The notes under the pieces were generated by a model. It searched no databases. It saw nothing but the letters and a program-made list of their open reading frames with translations, and was not told the DNA's origin. This document shows positions 37,729 through 47,692 of a DNA stretch of 64,000 nucleotides, in pieces (within the stretch, counting starts at the first letter, position 1; every line of letters begins with the position of its first letter). The translations under genes and the position numbers were made by a program. Origin of the DNA: Billgrantia bachuensis (GTDB taxonomy: Bacteria > Pseudomonadota > Gammaproteobacteria > Pseudomonadales > Halomonadaceae); NCBI RefSeq assembly GCF_011742165.1, contig NZ_JAAQTO010000005.1, positions 1-64,000 on the forward strand, read 5' to 3'.

Positions 37729-40700
37729 TCAGCCTCTCTTTAAAGCGCTGGCAGACTTTTTATAATAAAAGTCTGCCAGATCAAGCCTTTTCTTCCTCTC
37801 ATGATAGGCAGCAATCCACCAAAAACTGTTCGCCAACATTTTACTTTTTTCTTTCATCGTCTTGCTAGACCATGTGGATCCAGAATGGAGACGATATGCA
37901 GCGGGCTTTATATTTTCCAAATAATGGCTTTCTCCGTAGAGTCCAAGCATAGAAATAAGAAAATTATCTCCATTTTCCACATTCCCCTTTTCGCTTGGAA
38001 AATTATTAAACTTTTTCCTAAACATCATAGACAGCGTAAGCACAAAACAATCATTCTTTAATAACTCATTACTGGAAAAGCCTCGCGAGAATTTCTGAGG
38101 AAGCTTTGACTCTGCAATTAAACCACCCCCTTCAAAAACAAAAGCATTGTGATGCGTAACCACACACTCCTTGTGGTTCTCCATGTATTCAAATTGTTTT
38201 TGCAGCTTTCCAGCATCAGTCCAATAGTCATCCCCTTCACAGATCGCTACATACTGTCCCTTTGACAGAGGGAGACATATGTCAAGCGGCTTTCTATTCT
38301 GCGAATATTGATTCTCTTTCTGATAGATTGGAACGATCATATCAGGATACTTACTTGCATATACCTCGATTATATCTTGCGTGCCGTCCGTTGATGCATC
38401 ATCGTGGATAATGATTTCAAAAGGAAAATCTGTTTTTTGCGAAATAATTCCTTTAATTGCATCCTCGATATAATCAGCATGGTTATATGTAGTGCAAATG
38501 ACACTTAATATAGGCTTACCTTTGATATGATCGTCTTGTGGAATAGGCGGACCGGCAGGAGGTGGCACCTCATTGCTAGATTCGAAGCTTGTATCGAACT
38601 CTTCAATCAGCCCTTCTACTTCAAGATATCTTGCAGCTCGCTCCGGATCCGTCTCTTTGAGCAGGCTATACGCCAGATCATAGATATCATACAAAGTGTG
38701 TAGAACAAACGATAGCTTGATTCGCTGACGCGAGCCTAACTCAGCATAACGCTCACTTGTTGGTATAAAGAGCGCATCAGCGCTCTGAAGGTCGGTTGCC
38801 TGGCGCTTTTCCTTTAGTACACTATCGGGAAAATAGCCTCTATAGTGCTCATTGAAAAACCGGTAGAATCGAAACCCATGTTTTTCCATCCAATCATTTA
38901 CCCGAGCGAAGTCGGGCTGGTTTTGCGCAATAGTCTGGAAAACTACACGTACCTGGATCAGCAGCGTATTCTTCAGAGCCTGTTCGGCATGCCACAATAT
39001 CGAAATATCATCATGGCAGGCATCTAGAGCCAACAGGTCAATTGCAGGCAGACCTTCGATACTATCCAGCGCAACAGTGGGGATTTCGTGCGTCTCAATC
39101 TTGGCGTCTTGGCTGATGAGTTCCAAAGTGGTGGGCTCCAGACCCACGCCGACGTGCAGCGTTGCAGGCTGACCGCTTCCAAGGCTGGTATGAGCGAAAT
39201 GTTGAATCTCTCCATACTGAGCAAGATGGTCCACCGAAGTCAACTTACCGGCGGGGTCGAAACTCAGCATAACGACACGACCGCTGCCAAGCAGCTCGCG
39301 GGCATCAGCTCTGGCAGCCAATATCGCACCGTTGTCGACAGCAAGCACTGGGCTTTCAAGCTGCCAGTCAAATCCGCCACTGGGTAACGCTACGGCAAGT
39401 TTCACTGGGGCATATTCGTCAGCGAACTGAGCTGCGCCACTCTTACTGAAGGTAAGAGCCTCGGGCGCCTTGCCTTCACAATGGCGCTGCCAAATGGCAC
39501 GTAGCGCCGTGGTCAAGTGGCTTGCGAAGCGAGGACCGTCACAAATAGGGGAATCCGTAAGAATGGTACGCAGGGCGGCGCGAATGACGGCGAGATTGGG
39601 CAAGTCAGAGGCCAGCTCCTTGGCACGTATGCGGAAATCCTCCCAGCTATCGGTCACCAGCTCGGGAAGCCCAGCATTGGCCAGATGGGTGGCGCTATGA
39701 CGCCCAGCAAAGGTGGGGCCGACCCGGGTCACCACTGGCACACCCATCATCAGTGCCTCACAAGTAGTCAGGCCACCGGAGTAGGGCCAGGTATCCAGAG
39801 CGATGTCGATGCGCTGATAAGTGGCCATGAACTCCTGATGTTGAGCCGGGCCCTCCAGCACGAGACGGTCTGCAGCTACGCCATGTTCTGCAAAAATATC
39901 GGCTATCTTGTCGCGATAGCGCGAACTCTCGAACTGGATCCCGCGGAGCAGCAACTTGCTGTCGGGCACTTCTTTCAGCAGCTTAGCCCACTCTGCCAAC
40001 ATGGGTGGCGATAGCTTGGCTGGATTATTCAAACAGCCGAAGGTGATGTAACCATTACTCAGTGCTGGCAATGCATTACACGAAGGGGCGTGCTCTGGAA
40101 CATGATAGCAAATATAATCATCGGGAAGCCGGATCAATTTCTCAACATAAAGATCATCGACTCCTTCTGGTGTTTCGATGCTGTCGCTCAAAAGGTAGTC
40201 GAAGCAGCTTAGCCCCGTGGTATTGATCAGGCTGCCTACCCATTTGACGATAAGCGGTGCCGGCTCTTGCGTCAGGGTATCGTAACGCGATCCTTCACCG
40301 GCACCGTTCATATCGATCAAGATATCGATACTGTCATTTCGAAATTTCTGATTCAGCTGCCCAGCACTCAGCCCCTCTATCATCTCCCAGCGGTGGATGA
40401 CCTCCTGAATCTGCTGAGTCAACTTATCCACGATCTGGCTGGTACTGTAAGCGATTACCTCAAATTGCTGGCAAGGCAAATGCTTCAGCGCGGGAAGAAT
40501 CATCTGCCCTACCGGGTGCATCCGGAAGCCACCGGAAAGCAGGCCAATACGCAGTTTTTTCGCGGGGTTCTTCAACGTATCCGCACGACCGGAAGAGGGC
40601 TTGGCAAAGCGTTTTTCCCACTCGACCAACATAGTGAAAAGATTCTCGGCGCTATACTCCGGGTTGTAGTGTGCCGCCACCAAGAGATTCGAATGGATTT

Positions 40701-41382
40701 GGCCGTTTGAAGGGTCCAGCTTTAGTTCTTCGGAGAAGTGAGTTTCGGCCTTCTTGTAACCACCCTCTTTGACATATAAGGCCGCGATATGGTTATTCGC
40801 TCCAATGCGCTTGGGGTTGATAGCCAGCAATTGTTCCAGAGTCTTGAGAGCCTCATCATGGCGTTTGTGCTGATCGAGAATACGCGCTCTCCAGTGCAGC
40901 ATCTCTTCGTTATGAGCATCCAGCGCCAAGGCACGGCCATTGATCTCGAGAGCCTTAGGGTTATTACCCAACTGATGATAGGCCCGGCTCAACCACACTA
41001 AGGCGGCCAAATGAGCTGATTCTACCTCGAGGATTCCCTCCAAGGCTGCCACCGCTGTCTTGGCCCGCCCTGCCAGCACTTGATACTGTGCCAGTTTCAG
41101 CTGCTGGTCGGTACCGGGCGTTGCCACCCGCTCCATCACCCTGACCATGGCATCACAGGCGTCGGCATACCGCTCCAACCGCCCCAGCGCTTTGGCATGC
41201 AGCTCATGGGCCTGGGCAATCTTCGGGTAGCGTTGCACCATGGCTTCGGCCAAGCGCAAGGCTCGGGGGTAGTCTCCGCTATGATAAGCGCTATCAAAGG
41301 CACCTAGCTGATCGGCCGGCAAGGCTACGCCAGCTTGAGGAGCAGGGGAAGAGAAGCGTCGACGAGCATTTTTCTTGGCCAT
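37729..41382 (-). CDS. TPR / GT41 (O-GlcNAc transferase-like) / FkbM-like / GT2 fusion glycosyltransferase
   Basis: A 1217-residue protein. Residues about 1-265 are TPR repeats (ALKTLEQLLAINPKRIGANN, KKAETHFSEELKLDPSNGQI). Residues about 275-640 match the SPINDLY/OGT GT41 catalytic region (HPVGQMILPALKHL, DILIDMNGAGEGSRYDTL, IDIALDTWPYSGGLTTCEAL, GRHSATHLANAGLPELV). Residues about 655-900 recall an FkbM methyltransferase without a clear SAM loop. Residues about 970-1217 are a GT-A glycosyltransferase (SVICTTYNHADYIEDAI, IIIHDDASTDGTQDI, ICEGDDYW). Two transferases in one chain could add a first sugar to Ser/Thr and extend it. It is convergent with the sugar operon and lies between two flagellins. 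The 3' end is AT-rich, unlike the TPR/GT41 part. Confidence 0.88.
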   Translation of the reverse strand: MAKKNARRRFSSPAPQAGVALPADQLGAFDSAYHSGDYPRALRLAEAMVQRYPKIAQAHELHAKALGRLERYADACDAMVRVMERVATPGTDQQLKLAQYQVLAGRAKTAVAALEGILEVESAHLAALVWLSRAYHQLGNNPKALEINGRALALDAHNEEMLHWRARILDQHKRHDEALKTLEQLLAINPKRIGANNHIAALYVKEGGYKKAETHFSEELKLDPSNGQIHSNLLVAAHYNPEYSAENLFTMLVEWEKRFAKPSSGRADTLKNPAKKLRIGLLSGGFRMHPVGQMILPALKHLPCQQFEVIAYSTSQIVDKLTQQIQEVIHRWEMIEGLSAGQLNQKFRNDSIDILIDMNGAGEGSRYDTLTQEPAPLIVKWVGSLINTTGLSCFDYLLSDSIETPEGVDDLYVEKLIRLPDDYICYHVPEHAPSCNALPALSNGYITFGCLNNPAKLSPPMLAEWAKLLKEVPDSKLLLRGIQFESSRYRDKIADIFAEHGVAADRLVLEGPAQHQEFMATYQRIDIALDTWPYSGGLTTCEALMMGVPVVTRVGPTFAGRHSATHLANAGLPELVTDSWEDFRIRAKELASDLPNLAVIRAALRTILTDSPICDGPRFASHLTTALRAIWQRHCEGKAPEALTFSKSGAAQFADEYAPVKLAVALPSGGFDWQLESPVLAVDNGAILAARADARELLGSGRVVMLSFDPAGKLTSVDHLAQYGEIQHFAHTSLGSGQPATLHVGVGLEPTTLELISQDAKIETHEIPTVALDSIEGLPAIDLLALDACHDDISILWHAEQALKNTLLIQVRVVFQTIAQNQPDFARVNDWMEKHGFRFYRFFNEHYRGYFPDSVLKEKRQATDLQSADALFIPTSERYAELGSRQRIKLSFVLHTLYDIYDLAYSLLKETDPERAARYLEVEGLIEEFDTSFESSNEVPPPAGPPIPQDDHIKGKPILSVICTTYNHADYIEDAIKGIISQKTDFPFEIIIHDDASTDGTQDIIEVYASKYPDMIVPIYQKENQYSQNRKPLDICLPLSKGQYVAICEGDDYWTDAGKLQKQFEYMENHKECVVTHHNAFVFEGGGLIAESKLPQKFSRGFSSNELLKNDCFVLTLSMMFRKKFNNFPSEKGNVENGDNFLISMLGLYGESHYLENIKPAAYRLHSGSTWSSKTMKEKSKMLANSFWWIAAYHERKKRLDLADFYYKKSASALKRG

Positions 41383-41518
41383 GGCCAGGGCACCTTGACA
41401 GTCGAGTACGATGACAACTGCTCATGGTAGCCTGCCCAGTGAACCGGGATACGCATAAAAGGCCTAGCAACACCTGCCTTTTCCACTCTTAGGCAGCCCG
41501 GCTTCTTCAGCGAGCACT

Positions 41519-41551
41519 AACGAAACGAGGCTGGCCAATTGGCCAGCCTCG
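41519..41551 (-). terminator. Terminator of the intact flagellin gene
   Basis: Perfect 26-base palindrome (41526-41551), centre AATT, followed on the minus strand by TTTCGTT. It is 43 bp past the flagellin stop. Confidence 0.82.
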
Positions 41552-41593
41552 AGAGGCAGGATTGCGAGGAGCAATCCGGTACAAGCAGTGCGA

Positions 41594-42415
41594 TTAGCCC
41601 AGCAGGGAGAGCACGCTCTGCGGGGTCTGGTTGGCCTGGGCCAGCATCGACGTACCCGCCTGCTGCAGGATATTCGCGCGGGTCATGTTGGAGACCTCAA
41701 CCGCGTAGTCGGCATCCTCGATCCGCGAACGGGCTTCGGTAAGGTTGGTGACGTTGGTGGTCAGGTTCTCGATCACCGAGTCGAAGCGGTTCAGGGTAGC
41801 ACCGAGAGTTGCGCGCTCGTCATCGATGGTCTGAAGTGCTGCATCAACGGAGTCAATGGCAGCCTGTGCAGACGCGAAGGAAGAGACATCCAATCCAGTA
41901 ACGCCCAGCGCCGCTGCTTGGGCATCAACAGTATTGACCGAAATATCGTCAACGTCAGCGGTAGTATTGGCGCCCACCTGAATGTTCAGTGTTGCAGCAC
42001 CATTCAGCAGGTCCGTGCCGTTGAAGGTAGTCGCACCGGCAACACGATCGATTTCAGCGATACGCTCGTCGATTTCCAACTGAATGGAAGCACGGTCTTC
42101 AGCGGAGTTGGTATCGTTGGCCGCCTGCACCGCCAGCTCACGAATACGCTGCAGGTTGTCGCTGATCTGGTTCAGGCCACCTTCCATGGTCTGCGCCAGG
42201 GAGATACCGTCGTTGGCGTTACGCTGAGCCTGCTGCATGCCCTTGATCTGGGCGCTCATGCGGTTTGCGATGGCCTGGCCGGCGGCATCGTCGGCGGAGC
42301 TGTTGATGCGCAGGCCGGAGGAGAGACGCTCCTGCGCCTTGGCCAGCATGCTCTGGGAAGTTTTCAGGTTGTTCTGGCCGATCAGGGCGGTGATGTTGGT
42401 GTTGATCACTGACAT
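41594..42415 (-). CDS. fliC: Flagellin (intact)
   Basis: Filament subunit of 273 residues with conserved D0/D1 at both ends: [40 protein letters not shown], then a central part of only about 90 residues, and the C-terminal [40 protein letters not shown], ending LLG. It is a short flagellin lacking large D2/D3 domains, unlike the interrupted one. It has many Ser/Thr in the centre ([22 protein letters not shown]) that could be O-glycosylated. A sigma-28 promoter lies upstream and a palindromic terminator downstream, so it is a single-gene unit. Confidence 0.97.
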   Translation of the reverse strand: MSVINTNITALIGQNNLKTSQSMLAKAQERLSSGLRINSSADDAAGQAIANRMSAQIKGMQQAQRNANDGISLAQTMEGGLNQISDNLQRIRELAVQAANDTNSAEDRASIQLEIDERIAEIDRVAGATTFNGTDLLNGAATLNIQVGANTTADVDDISVNTVDAQAAALGVTGLDVSSFASAQAAIDSVDAALQTIDDERATLGATLNRFDSVIENLTTNVTNLTEARSRIEDADYAVEVSNMTRANILQQAGTSMLAQANQTPQSVLSLLG

Positions 42416-42525
42416 GGTGTCATTCCTTCTCTATGTTGAGGGCTCCATTGACGGGCCCACTGAACCTTTGCTGCGGCCCAGCATTCTCGGGCCTGTCTCA
42501 ACGGCGCCGTTGGCCGTTACCCTAA

Positions 42526-42552
42526 TTAACGGCTCGGGGAGGAAAACCTTTA
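42526..42552 (-). promoter_or_regulatory. Sigma-28 promoter for the intact flagellin
   Basis: Minus strand TAAAGGTT (42545-42552), 11 bases, GCCGTTAA (42526-42533). A leader of about 100 bases follows before the start codon. Confidence 0.84.
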
Positions 42553-42623
42553 GGGTCGAATGGAATTTTTTTGCTTTTTTTGAGAACCGGCCAACTTGCC
42601 AAGCCAGTTCTCCATAATGTAAA

Positions 42624-42657
42624 GAGCACGGGCCCGGCAAACGCCGAGCCCGTGCTC
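42624..42657 (-). terminator. Terminator of the first fliD
   Basis: Arms GAGCACGGGC and GCCCGTGCTC (42624-42633, 42648-42657) with an inner GGC/GCC pairing, followed on the minus strand by TTTACATTAT. Confidence 0.75.
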
Positions 42658-42713
42658 CTGCTGTCTACTTGCCGCCTTGGCTCAATATTCAGGCTCTGAG
42701 CGGCAGGCTCCTC

Positions 42714-44075
42714 TTATTTTTTGCTCTGACTCATCTGCATGTTCAGCATATCGAGCTGCTGCATTAAATATGAACCGGTGGAATTCATCCGAGCAAGCAT
42801 GACGTCGAGCTGACCGAACTGCTTGCGGTAACGCTCGATGGTTCGCTCGATGCTGGTCTCAACGCGCTCATAGCGATCCTCCAGGCTGCTTACCCGTGTT
42901 TCCGAACTTTTTATCGAACTCTTTACCAGGCCATCGTCGCCGAGCACCTGTTCCAGGGTACCGCTGAGCCGCCCCGCCATGCCGGCCTCTTCAGTATCGC
43001 CCGCGAAAAAATCCGACACTGCCTGCGGATTGTTCGCAATGACCTCGTCGAGCTTGGCTTCGTCCAGCTCTAGCCGCCCGTTGGGTTTCAAGGAAATACC
43101 GAGCTGGGACATCATCTGAATCTCGCCACCGGCTACGAGATCGCCCAGGTTACGGCTCAACCGTGACTCGATGGTGCGTACGGTACGATCCCCTACCAGC
43201 TCACCCGCCGTCTCGACATCGCCGGTCGCCTCCGTCATTCGGCCGATCGTCGACTTCAACTCGTTGTAGGCGGTGACGAAGCCAGTCACGGCTTCCTTGA
43301 GGGCTTCGGTGTCACGCTCCACCACGATAGTCGAGGTCTTGCCTGCGGCAGCGGCATCGAGTTCGAGCGTCACGCCCTGGATCGCTCCTTCCACTTGGTT
43401 GGAGCTGCTGGTAATGGTGATGTTGTTGATTAACAGCTCAGCGTCTCTTCCCGCCACCTTGACTGCCGTATCTTCGGTCAATGTGGTATTAGCGAAGGAC
43501 ATGCCCGTCACACTTTCCGCGAACCCCGTCTCCTTGGAGTTCACGACCAGCCGGTAACCACTGCCGTCATTGATGATCGAAGCAGACACACCGGTATCCG
43601 CTTGTGCATTGATGGCATCGCGAACATCCTCGAGAGTGCCTCCCTCGGCGAGGTCAACCGTAACGTCTGCCTTGCCCTCGAAAGTGAGCGTCAGCGTATC
43701 ACCGCCGGCTCCCACCAGCGGATCGGTCGTGCTTGCGACACCCTGGCTGGCGATACTACCCGCCTTCGCGATGTGGTTTACGGTGACTTCATAACGCCCC
43801 GGGCTTGCATCCGCGCCAGCCGTCGCGGTGATGCCTTCGCCCAGCGTCTTGGACGTCAGGCTCTGGTAGAGCTTGGCGTCATTGAGCGCGGTCACGGCGT
43901 CCTGGAACTTGGACAAGCCAGACTGAAGCCGGCCATAGGCGGAGATCTTGGCCTGCTCCTGAGTCCTCTGAGCCGTGATCGGCTGAAGCTTCTGCCTTTC
44001 GGCCGCATTCAGCTGATTCAGCAGGCCAGTGAGGTCGAGGCCGGAGCCAACGCCAAGTGAGGAGATGCTTGCCAT
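42714..44075 (-). CDS. fliD: FliD, filament cap protein (copy 1)
   Basis: Caps the filament tip and folds flagellin as it emerges. The 453 residues begin MASISSLGVGSGLDLTGLLN, the standard FliD N-terminus, and carry ASPGRYEVTVNHIAKAGSIA and GVTLELDAAAAGKTSTI. The C-terminal coiled coil RYERVETSIERTIERYRKQ with FGQLDVMLARMNSTGSYLMQ completes it. The start MASIS with a GGAGGG site is used; a longer form would add nine non-conserved residues. It has its own sigma-28 promoter and terminator. A second, similar fliD lies directly upstream. Confidence 0.96.
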   Translation of the reverse strand: MASISSLGVGSGLDLTGLLNQLNAAERQKLQPITAQRTQEQAKISAYGRLQSGLSKFQDAVTALNDAKLYQSLTSKTLGEGITATAGADASPGRYEVTVNHIAKAGSIASQGVASTTDPLVGAGGDTLTLTFEGKADVTVDLAEGGTLEDVRDAINAQADTGVSASIINDGSGYRLVVNSKETGFAESVTGMSFANTTLTEDTAVKVAGRDAELLINNITITSSSNQVEGAIQGVTLELDAAAAGKTSTIVVERDTEALKEAVTGFVTAYNELKSTIGRMTEATGDVETAGELVGDRTVRTIESRLSRNLGDLVAGGEIQMMSQLGISLKPNGRLELDEAKLDEVIANNPQAVSDFFAGDTEEAGMAGRLSGTLEQVLGDDGLVKSSIKSSETRVSSLEDRYERVETSIERTIERYRKQFGQLDVMLARMNSTGSYLMQQLDMLNMQMSQSKK

Positions 44076-44119
44076 GAGTCTGTCGCCCTCCGTGAGCGTC
44101 AATAGCGGTTATAAGCCTA

Positions 44120-44146
44120 CTATCGGCCATCAAGATGACAACTTTA
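44120..44146 (-). promoter_or_regulatory. Sigma-28 promoter for fliD copy 1
   Basis: Minus strand TAAAGTTG (44139-44146), 11 bases, GCCGATAG (44120-44127). Confidence 0.85.
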
Positions 44147-44205
44147 GGCCTACTGCTGAATTTTCTGCCGAGGCCTGACTCGACAGCCTCGGACCGGATA
44201 AATGA

Positions 44206-45576
44206 TCAAAACATGCCTCCACCTTCGCCGTTCTGCCCTGGCAAGCTACTCAGTTGCTGGGACAGGTAGGCGCTGGTCTGATTCATCTGCGCGAGCATGC
44301 CGTCGAGTTGGCCGAACTGCTTCTGATAGCGTGCAATCGTATTGTCGATGCTTTGTTCGGTGCGGGTGTATCGATCGTTCAAACTATCGATACGATTCTC
44401 TGCCCCGCCGATGGCCCCTTCCAGCGCACCGTTTGTATCCAGCAGTTGCTCGAGAGTCGTATCGAGCCGCCCCGCCATGCCATCCGTTGCGGCCTCTCCG
44501 GCGAAGAATGCCCCAACCTCGCCTGGGCCTTCCGCGAGAGCCGTTTCCAGCTTCACTTCATCGAGTTCGAGCGTGCCATCTACGCGAAGGGTCATGCCCA
44601 GATCGGCAAGCATCGTATGCTCGTCACCGACGGATACCACACTCGCCAGGTCGCTACGTAAACGAGACTCGATGCTGCGCACTGCGCTATCACCGATCAA
44701 ATCGCCGGCCTGCCCGTCTTCGCCATTGTAGGCAGTCAGCTTATCAGCCGTTTCCTTGAGCTCATTGTAGGTTTCGACAAAATCGACGACGGCCTGCTGA
44801 ACGGCTTCGGCATCCTGCTCAACCGTCAAGGTACTGTTCCCCGTTCCCTGCAAACTGAGTGTGACCCCCTGGATGGCATCATCCAACTGGTTGCTGGCAT
44901 TCGATACGGCGATCCCGTTCACTTCAAGCATGGCATCCTGGCCATCCTGCAGCACCGCTTCGTCTTCCAGGGTTGTCTGGGTCACCAGGTCGGCGAAGTT
45001 GGCATCGACGACAGCCGCCTGCTCACCGGTCTCTTGCGACATCACCGCCAATCGGTAGCCTTCGCCATCGTTCACGATCGAGGCGGTGACGGCCGCATCG
45101 GAATCGGCATTGATGGCGTCACGCACGTCCTCGAGGGTACTGTCGGCGGCAATGGCAACGCCGTGGTCGAGGCTATCGTCCGTAAAGGTGAGATCGAGCG
45201 TGGCATCGGCATCGTTGAGCACGGTGTCGAGATCATTCACTCGCTGTGTGGCGAGGCTGCCGGCGGTGGCCAATTGTTCCACCTCGATGGCGTACTGCCC
45301 CGGGGAAGCCTCTGGCCCTGCGGCGGCCTGCACGGCATTACCGCTGGCTGATGCAGAAAGGCTCTGAAACAGCGAGGCATCATTGAGCGTTTCGTTGGCG
45401 GACTGAAAACCGGAGAGCGCTCCCTTCAATTCGCCGTAGGCGGAGATCTTGACCTGCTGGGTCTCGATCTGTTGCTTGATGGGTTCGAGCTTGCCGCGCT
45501 CGGCTTCATTGAGTTGATTTAGCAAGCCGTTGAGATCGAGACCGGAGCCAATGCCAAGGGAAGAAATGCTGGCCAT
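44206..45576 (-). CDS. fliD: FliD, filament cap protein (copy 2)
   Basis: Paralogue of the adjacent fliD, 456 residues, beginning MASISSLGIGSGLDLNGLLN. It shares ASPGQYAIEVEQLATAGSLA, DAIQGVTLSLQGTGNSTLTV and the C-terminal RYTRTEQSIDNTIARYQKQF and FGQLDGMLAQMNQTSAYLSQ. The two copies align end to end but differ at many positions, so the duplication is old. This copy is more acidic in its middle domain. It has a separate sigma-28 promoter. Each cap may pair with one of the two flagellins; that is inference. Confidence 0.95.
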   Translation of the reverse strand: MASISSLGIGSGLDLNGLLNQLNEAERGKLEPIKQQIETQQVKISAYGELKGALSGFQSANETLNDASLFQSLSASASGNAVQAAAGPEASPGQYAIEVEQLATAGSLATQRVNDLDTVLNDADATLDLTFTDDSLDHGVAIAADSTLEDVRDAINADSDAAVTASIVNDGEGYRLAVMSQETGEQAAVVDANFADLVTQTTLEDEAVLQDGQDAMLEVNGIAVSNASNQLDDAIQGVTLSLQGTGNSTLTVEQDAEAVQQAVVDFVETYNELKETADKLTAYNGEDGQAGDLIGDSAVRSIESRLRSDLASVVSVGDEHTMLADLGMTLRVDGTLELDEVKLETALAEGPGEVGAFFAGEAATDGMAGRLDTTLEQLLDTNGALEGAIGGAENRIDSLNDRYTRTEQSIDNTIARYQKQFGQLDGMLAQMNQTSAYLSQQLSSLPGQNGEGGGMF

Positions 45577-45653
45577 GAGAAACTGCCTTTGAGCCGATGA
45601 ATTCGGGTACCGAGGCAAGTATTTCTGCGCTCGGCACCCTCCTTGTCTACCTG

Positions 45654-45680
45654 TTGTCGGCGGCGGGACGCGAACCTTTA
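45654..45680 (-). promoter_or_regulatory. Sigma-28 promoter for fliD copy 2
   Basis: Minus strand TAAAGGTT (45673-45680), 11 bases, GCCGACAA (45654-45661). Confidence 0.83.
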
Positions 45681-45717
45681 GTTGCTAGGTATTTTTTCCA
45701 CCGAGCCTGGCAGGGAC

Positions 45718-47598
45718 TCAGCCTAGCTCGGCGAGTTCACGCGACCGGGATGGCGCCGCTTGAGCTTGGCTTGAGACTTGCCGATCCGCGCGCCGCTCGC
45801 TGAGCTTGAACCCGCCCACGGCTTCGGCCAGGCGATCGGCCTGATCCTTGAGCTGTTCGGCCGCAACCGTCGACTCTTCCACCAGGGCGGCATTCTGCTG
45901 TGTCATGCGGTCGAGTTCGGCAACCGCCACGTTGACCTGGCCGATGCCGTCGCTCTGCTCGCCCGCCGCCACGCTGATCTCACCCAGCACTTTGGCCACT
46001 CGGCCGACACCGGCAACCAGTTCCTCCATGGTAGAGCCGGCACGCTGCACCAGCTCGGTGCCCGAGGCCACTTTCTGGCTGGACGCTTCGATCAAACCAC
46101 GAATCTCACGCGAGGCCTCGGCACTGCGCGTCGCCAGCTGACGCACTTCCCCCGCCACCACGGCGAAGCCTCTGCCCTGCTCGCCGGCACGAGCTGCTTC
46201 CACCGAGGCGTTGAGCGCCAACAGGTTGGTCTGGAAGGCGATACCGTCCATCACCTTGACGATATTGCCGATACGCTCGGAGGAGGCGGTAATCTCCTGC
46301 ATGGTGGTCACGACCTGCCCCACCACTTCTCCGCCACGGGTCGCCACCTCGGAAGCAGACTGCGACAGATCACTGGCATGGCGGGCCGAATCCGCCGTGT
46401 GCTCGACGGTACTGGTGATCTCTTCGATAGAGGCCGAACTCTGCTGCAAGCTCGAGGCGGCGTTCTCGGTACGCCGGGAGAGATCCTGGCCGCCGGTAGC
46501 GATCTCACCCGCCGCTACGGTCACCGACTCGCTGGCATCACGAATCGTGAGCATGACGTTCTCGATACGCGATACGAACTGGTTGAAGGCGCCTGCGATC
46601 TGCGCCACCTCATCGCGGCCGTTCTCGGGCAAGCGTCGGGTAAGATCGCCTTCACCACTGGCGATGTCGGTCATGGCATCGCGTACCGCCTGCAACCGGC
46701 GGAACATGAGCGTGAGCAAGGCACCCAATACCAGCACGGCAGCCAGCACCACCAGTACCAGGGTAAGCGCCGAACTACCCAGCACCGCGCGCAAGCCGGC
46801 GGTGGCCTCTCGCTCGTCCAGCGCTACGACCAGTTGCCAGTCCGTACCTGCAATCGGCTGGCTCTGCAGCAGGCGCGGCCGCTCTGACAGCGTCAATCGC
46901 TCAGGCTCGCTCGCTTGCGCAAGGTTGGCAAGAAATGTGGAATCCAGTTGAGCCGAAAGACGTGTGGCAGGCTCGAGGCTCAGCTCGGGATCGGGGTGTG
47001 CGATCAGGGTACCATCCGCAGCGACGAGAAACGCGAAGCTGCTAGGTGTCGGTGAGATGTCACTGACAATGGTAACCACATCGTCGATCGCTACGTCACC
47101 GCCGGCCACGGCAACCAGGCTGCCATTACTCTCGAAAGGACTAGCAATGGTGACCACCAGCCCACCGGTAACGGTGTCGACATAGGGCAACGTGACGATG
47201 CTTTCGCCTTCGGTAACTGCCCTCTCGTACCAGGGGCGCACACGAGGATCGAAGTCGGCAGGCGGCTCCCAGCCATCGTAGAAGATGGTTTCGCCGGTAT
47301 CCTGGTAAGCCATGTAGGTGGCTAGAAAGCTACCTGACGCCTGGGCTGCCTTCAGCACAGGGTCGAGATGCTCGGCACGGACGCTGTTCTCCATCGCCTC
47401 GAGCATGCTCGCATGGGAGCCCACCCAGGCACTGATGGTACGTCCGTTGCCTTGAGCCACGTCCGACAAATTTTGTGCGATCTGCCGATCGTTATGGCGT
47501 TGAATGGTGAAATAGCTGACGGCGGCATTGGCCACCAAGGCAAGTGCAATGATAACAGCCGTGGCCAACAGTAGTCGGAATTTAAGGGAGGAAAGCAT
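45718..47598 (-). CDS. Methyl-accepting chemotaxis protein with dCache sensor
   Basis: Chemoreceptor of 626 residues. A first membrane helix ([20 protein letters not shown]) is followed by a periplasmic double-Cache domain of about 250 residues. This has the signature [12 protein letters not shown], then [12 protein letters not shown] and [19 protein letters not shown], of the kind that often binds amino acids. A second helix ([19 protein letters not shown]), HAMP and the signalling hairpin ([19 protein letters not shown]) follow. Unlike the receptors near cheR it has no xWxxF tail. [10 protein letters not shown] is taken as the start although its ribosome site is poor; a GTG 12 codons upstream is possible. 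It has its own sigma-28 promoter. Confidence 0.92.
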   Translation of the reverse strand: MLSSLKFRLLLATAVIIALALVANAAVSYFTIQRHNDRQIAQNLSDVAQGNGRTISAWVGSHASMLEAMENSVRAEHLDPVLKAAQASGSFLATYMAYQDTGETIFYDGWEPPADFDPRVRPWYERAVTEGESIVTLPYVDTVTGGLVVTIASPFESNGSLVAVAGGDVAIDDVVTIVSDISPTPSSFAFLVAADGTLIAHPDPELSLEPATRLSAQLDSTFLANLAQASEPERLTLSERPRLLQSQPIAGTDWQLVVALDEREATAGLRAVLGSSALTLVLVVLAAVLVLGALLTLMFRRLQAVRDAMTDIASGEGDLTRRLPENGRDEVAQIAGAFNQFVSRIENVMLTIRDASESVTVAAGEIATGGQDLSRRTENAASSLQQSSASIEEITSTVEHTADSARHASDLSQSASEVATRGGEVVGQVVTTMQEITASSERIGNIVKVMDGIAFQTNLLALNASVEAARAGEQGRGFAVVAGEVRQLATRSAEASREIRGLIEASSQKVASGTELVQRAGSTMEELVAGVGRVAKVLGEISVAAGEQSDGIGQVNVAVAELDRMTQQNAALVEESTVAAEQLKDQADRLAEAVGGFKLSERRADRQVSSQAQAAPSRSRELAELG

Positions 47599-47657
47599 CA
47601 GGAGGTCTCGCGAATCGGGATTGCTTTCCGGCACATCCTTGAGCCGGGGCTACTCGT

Positions 47658-47684
47658 ATATCGGCCGCGAGAGACTAGACTTTA
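47658..47684 (-). promoter_or_regulatory. Sigma-28 promoter for the dCache chemoreceptor
   Basis: Minus strand TAAAGTCT (47677-47684), 11 bases, GCCGATAT (47658-47665). Confidence 0.83.
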
Positions 47685-47692
47685 GGCGGGTT

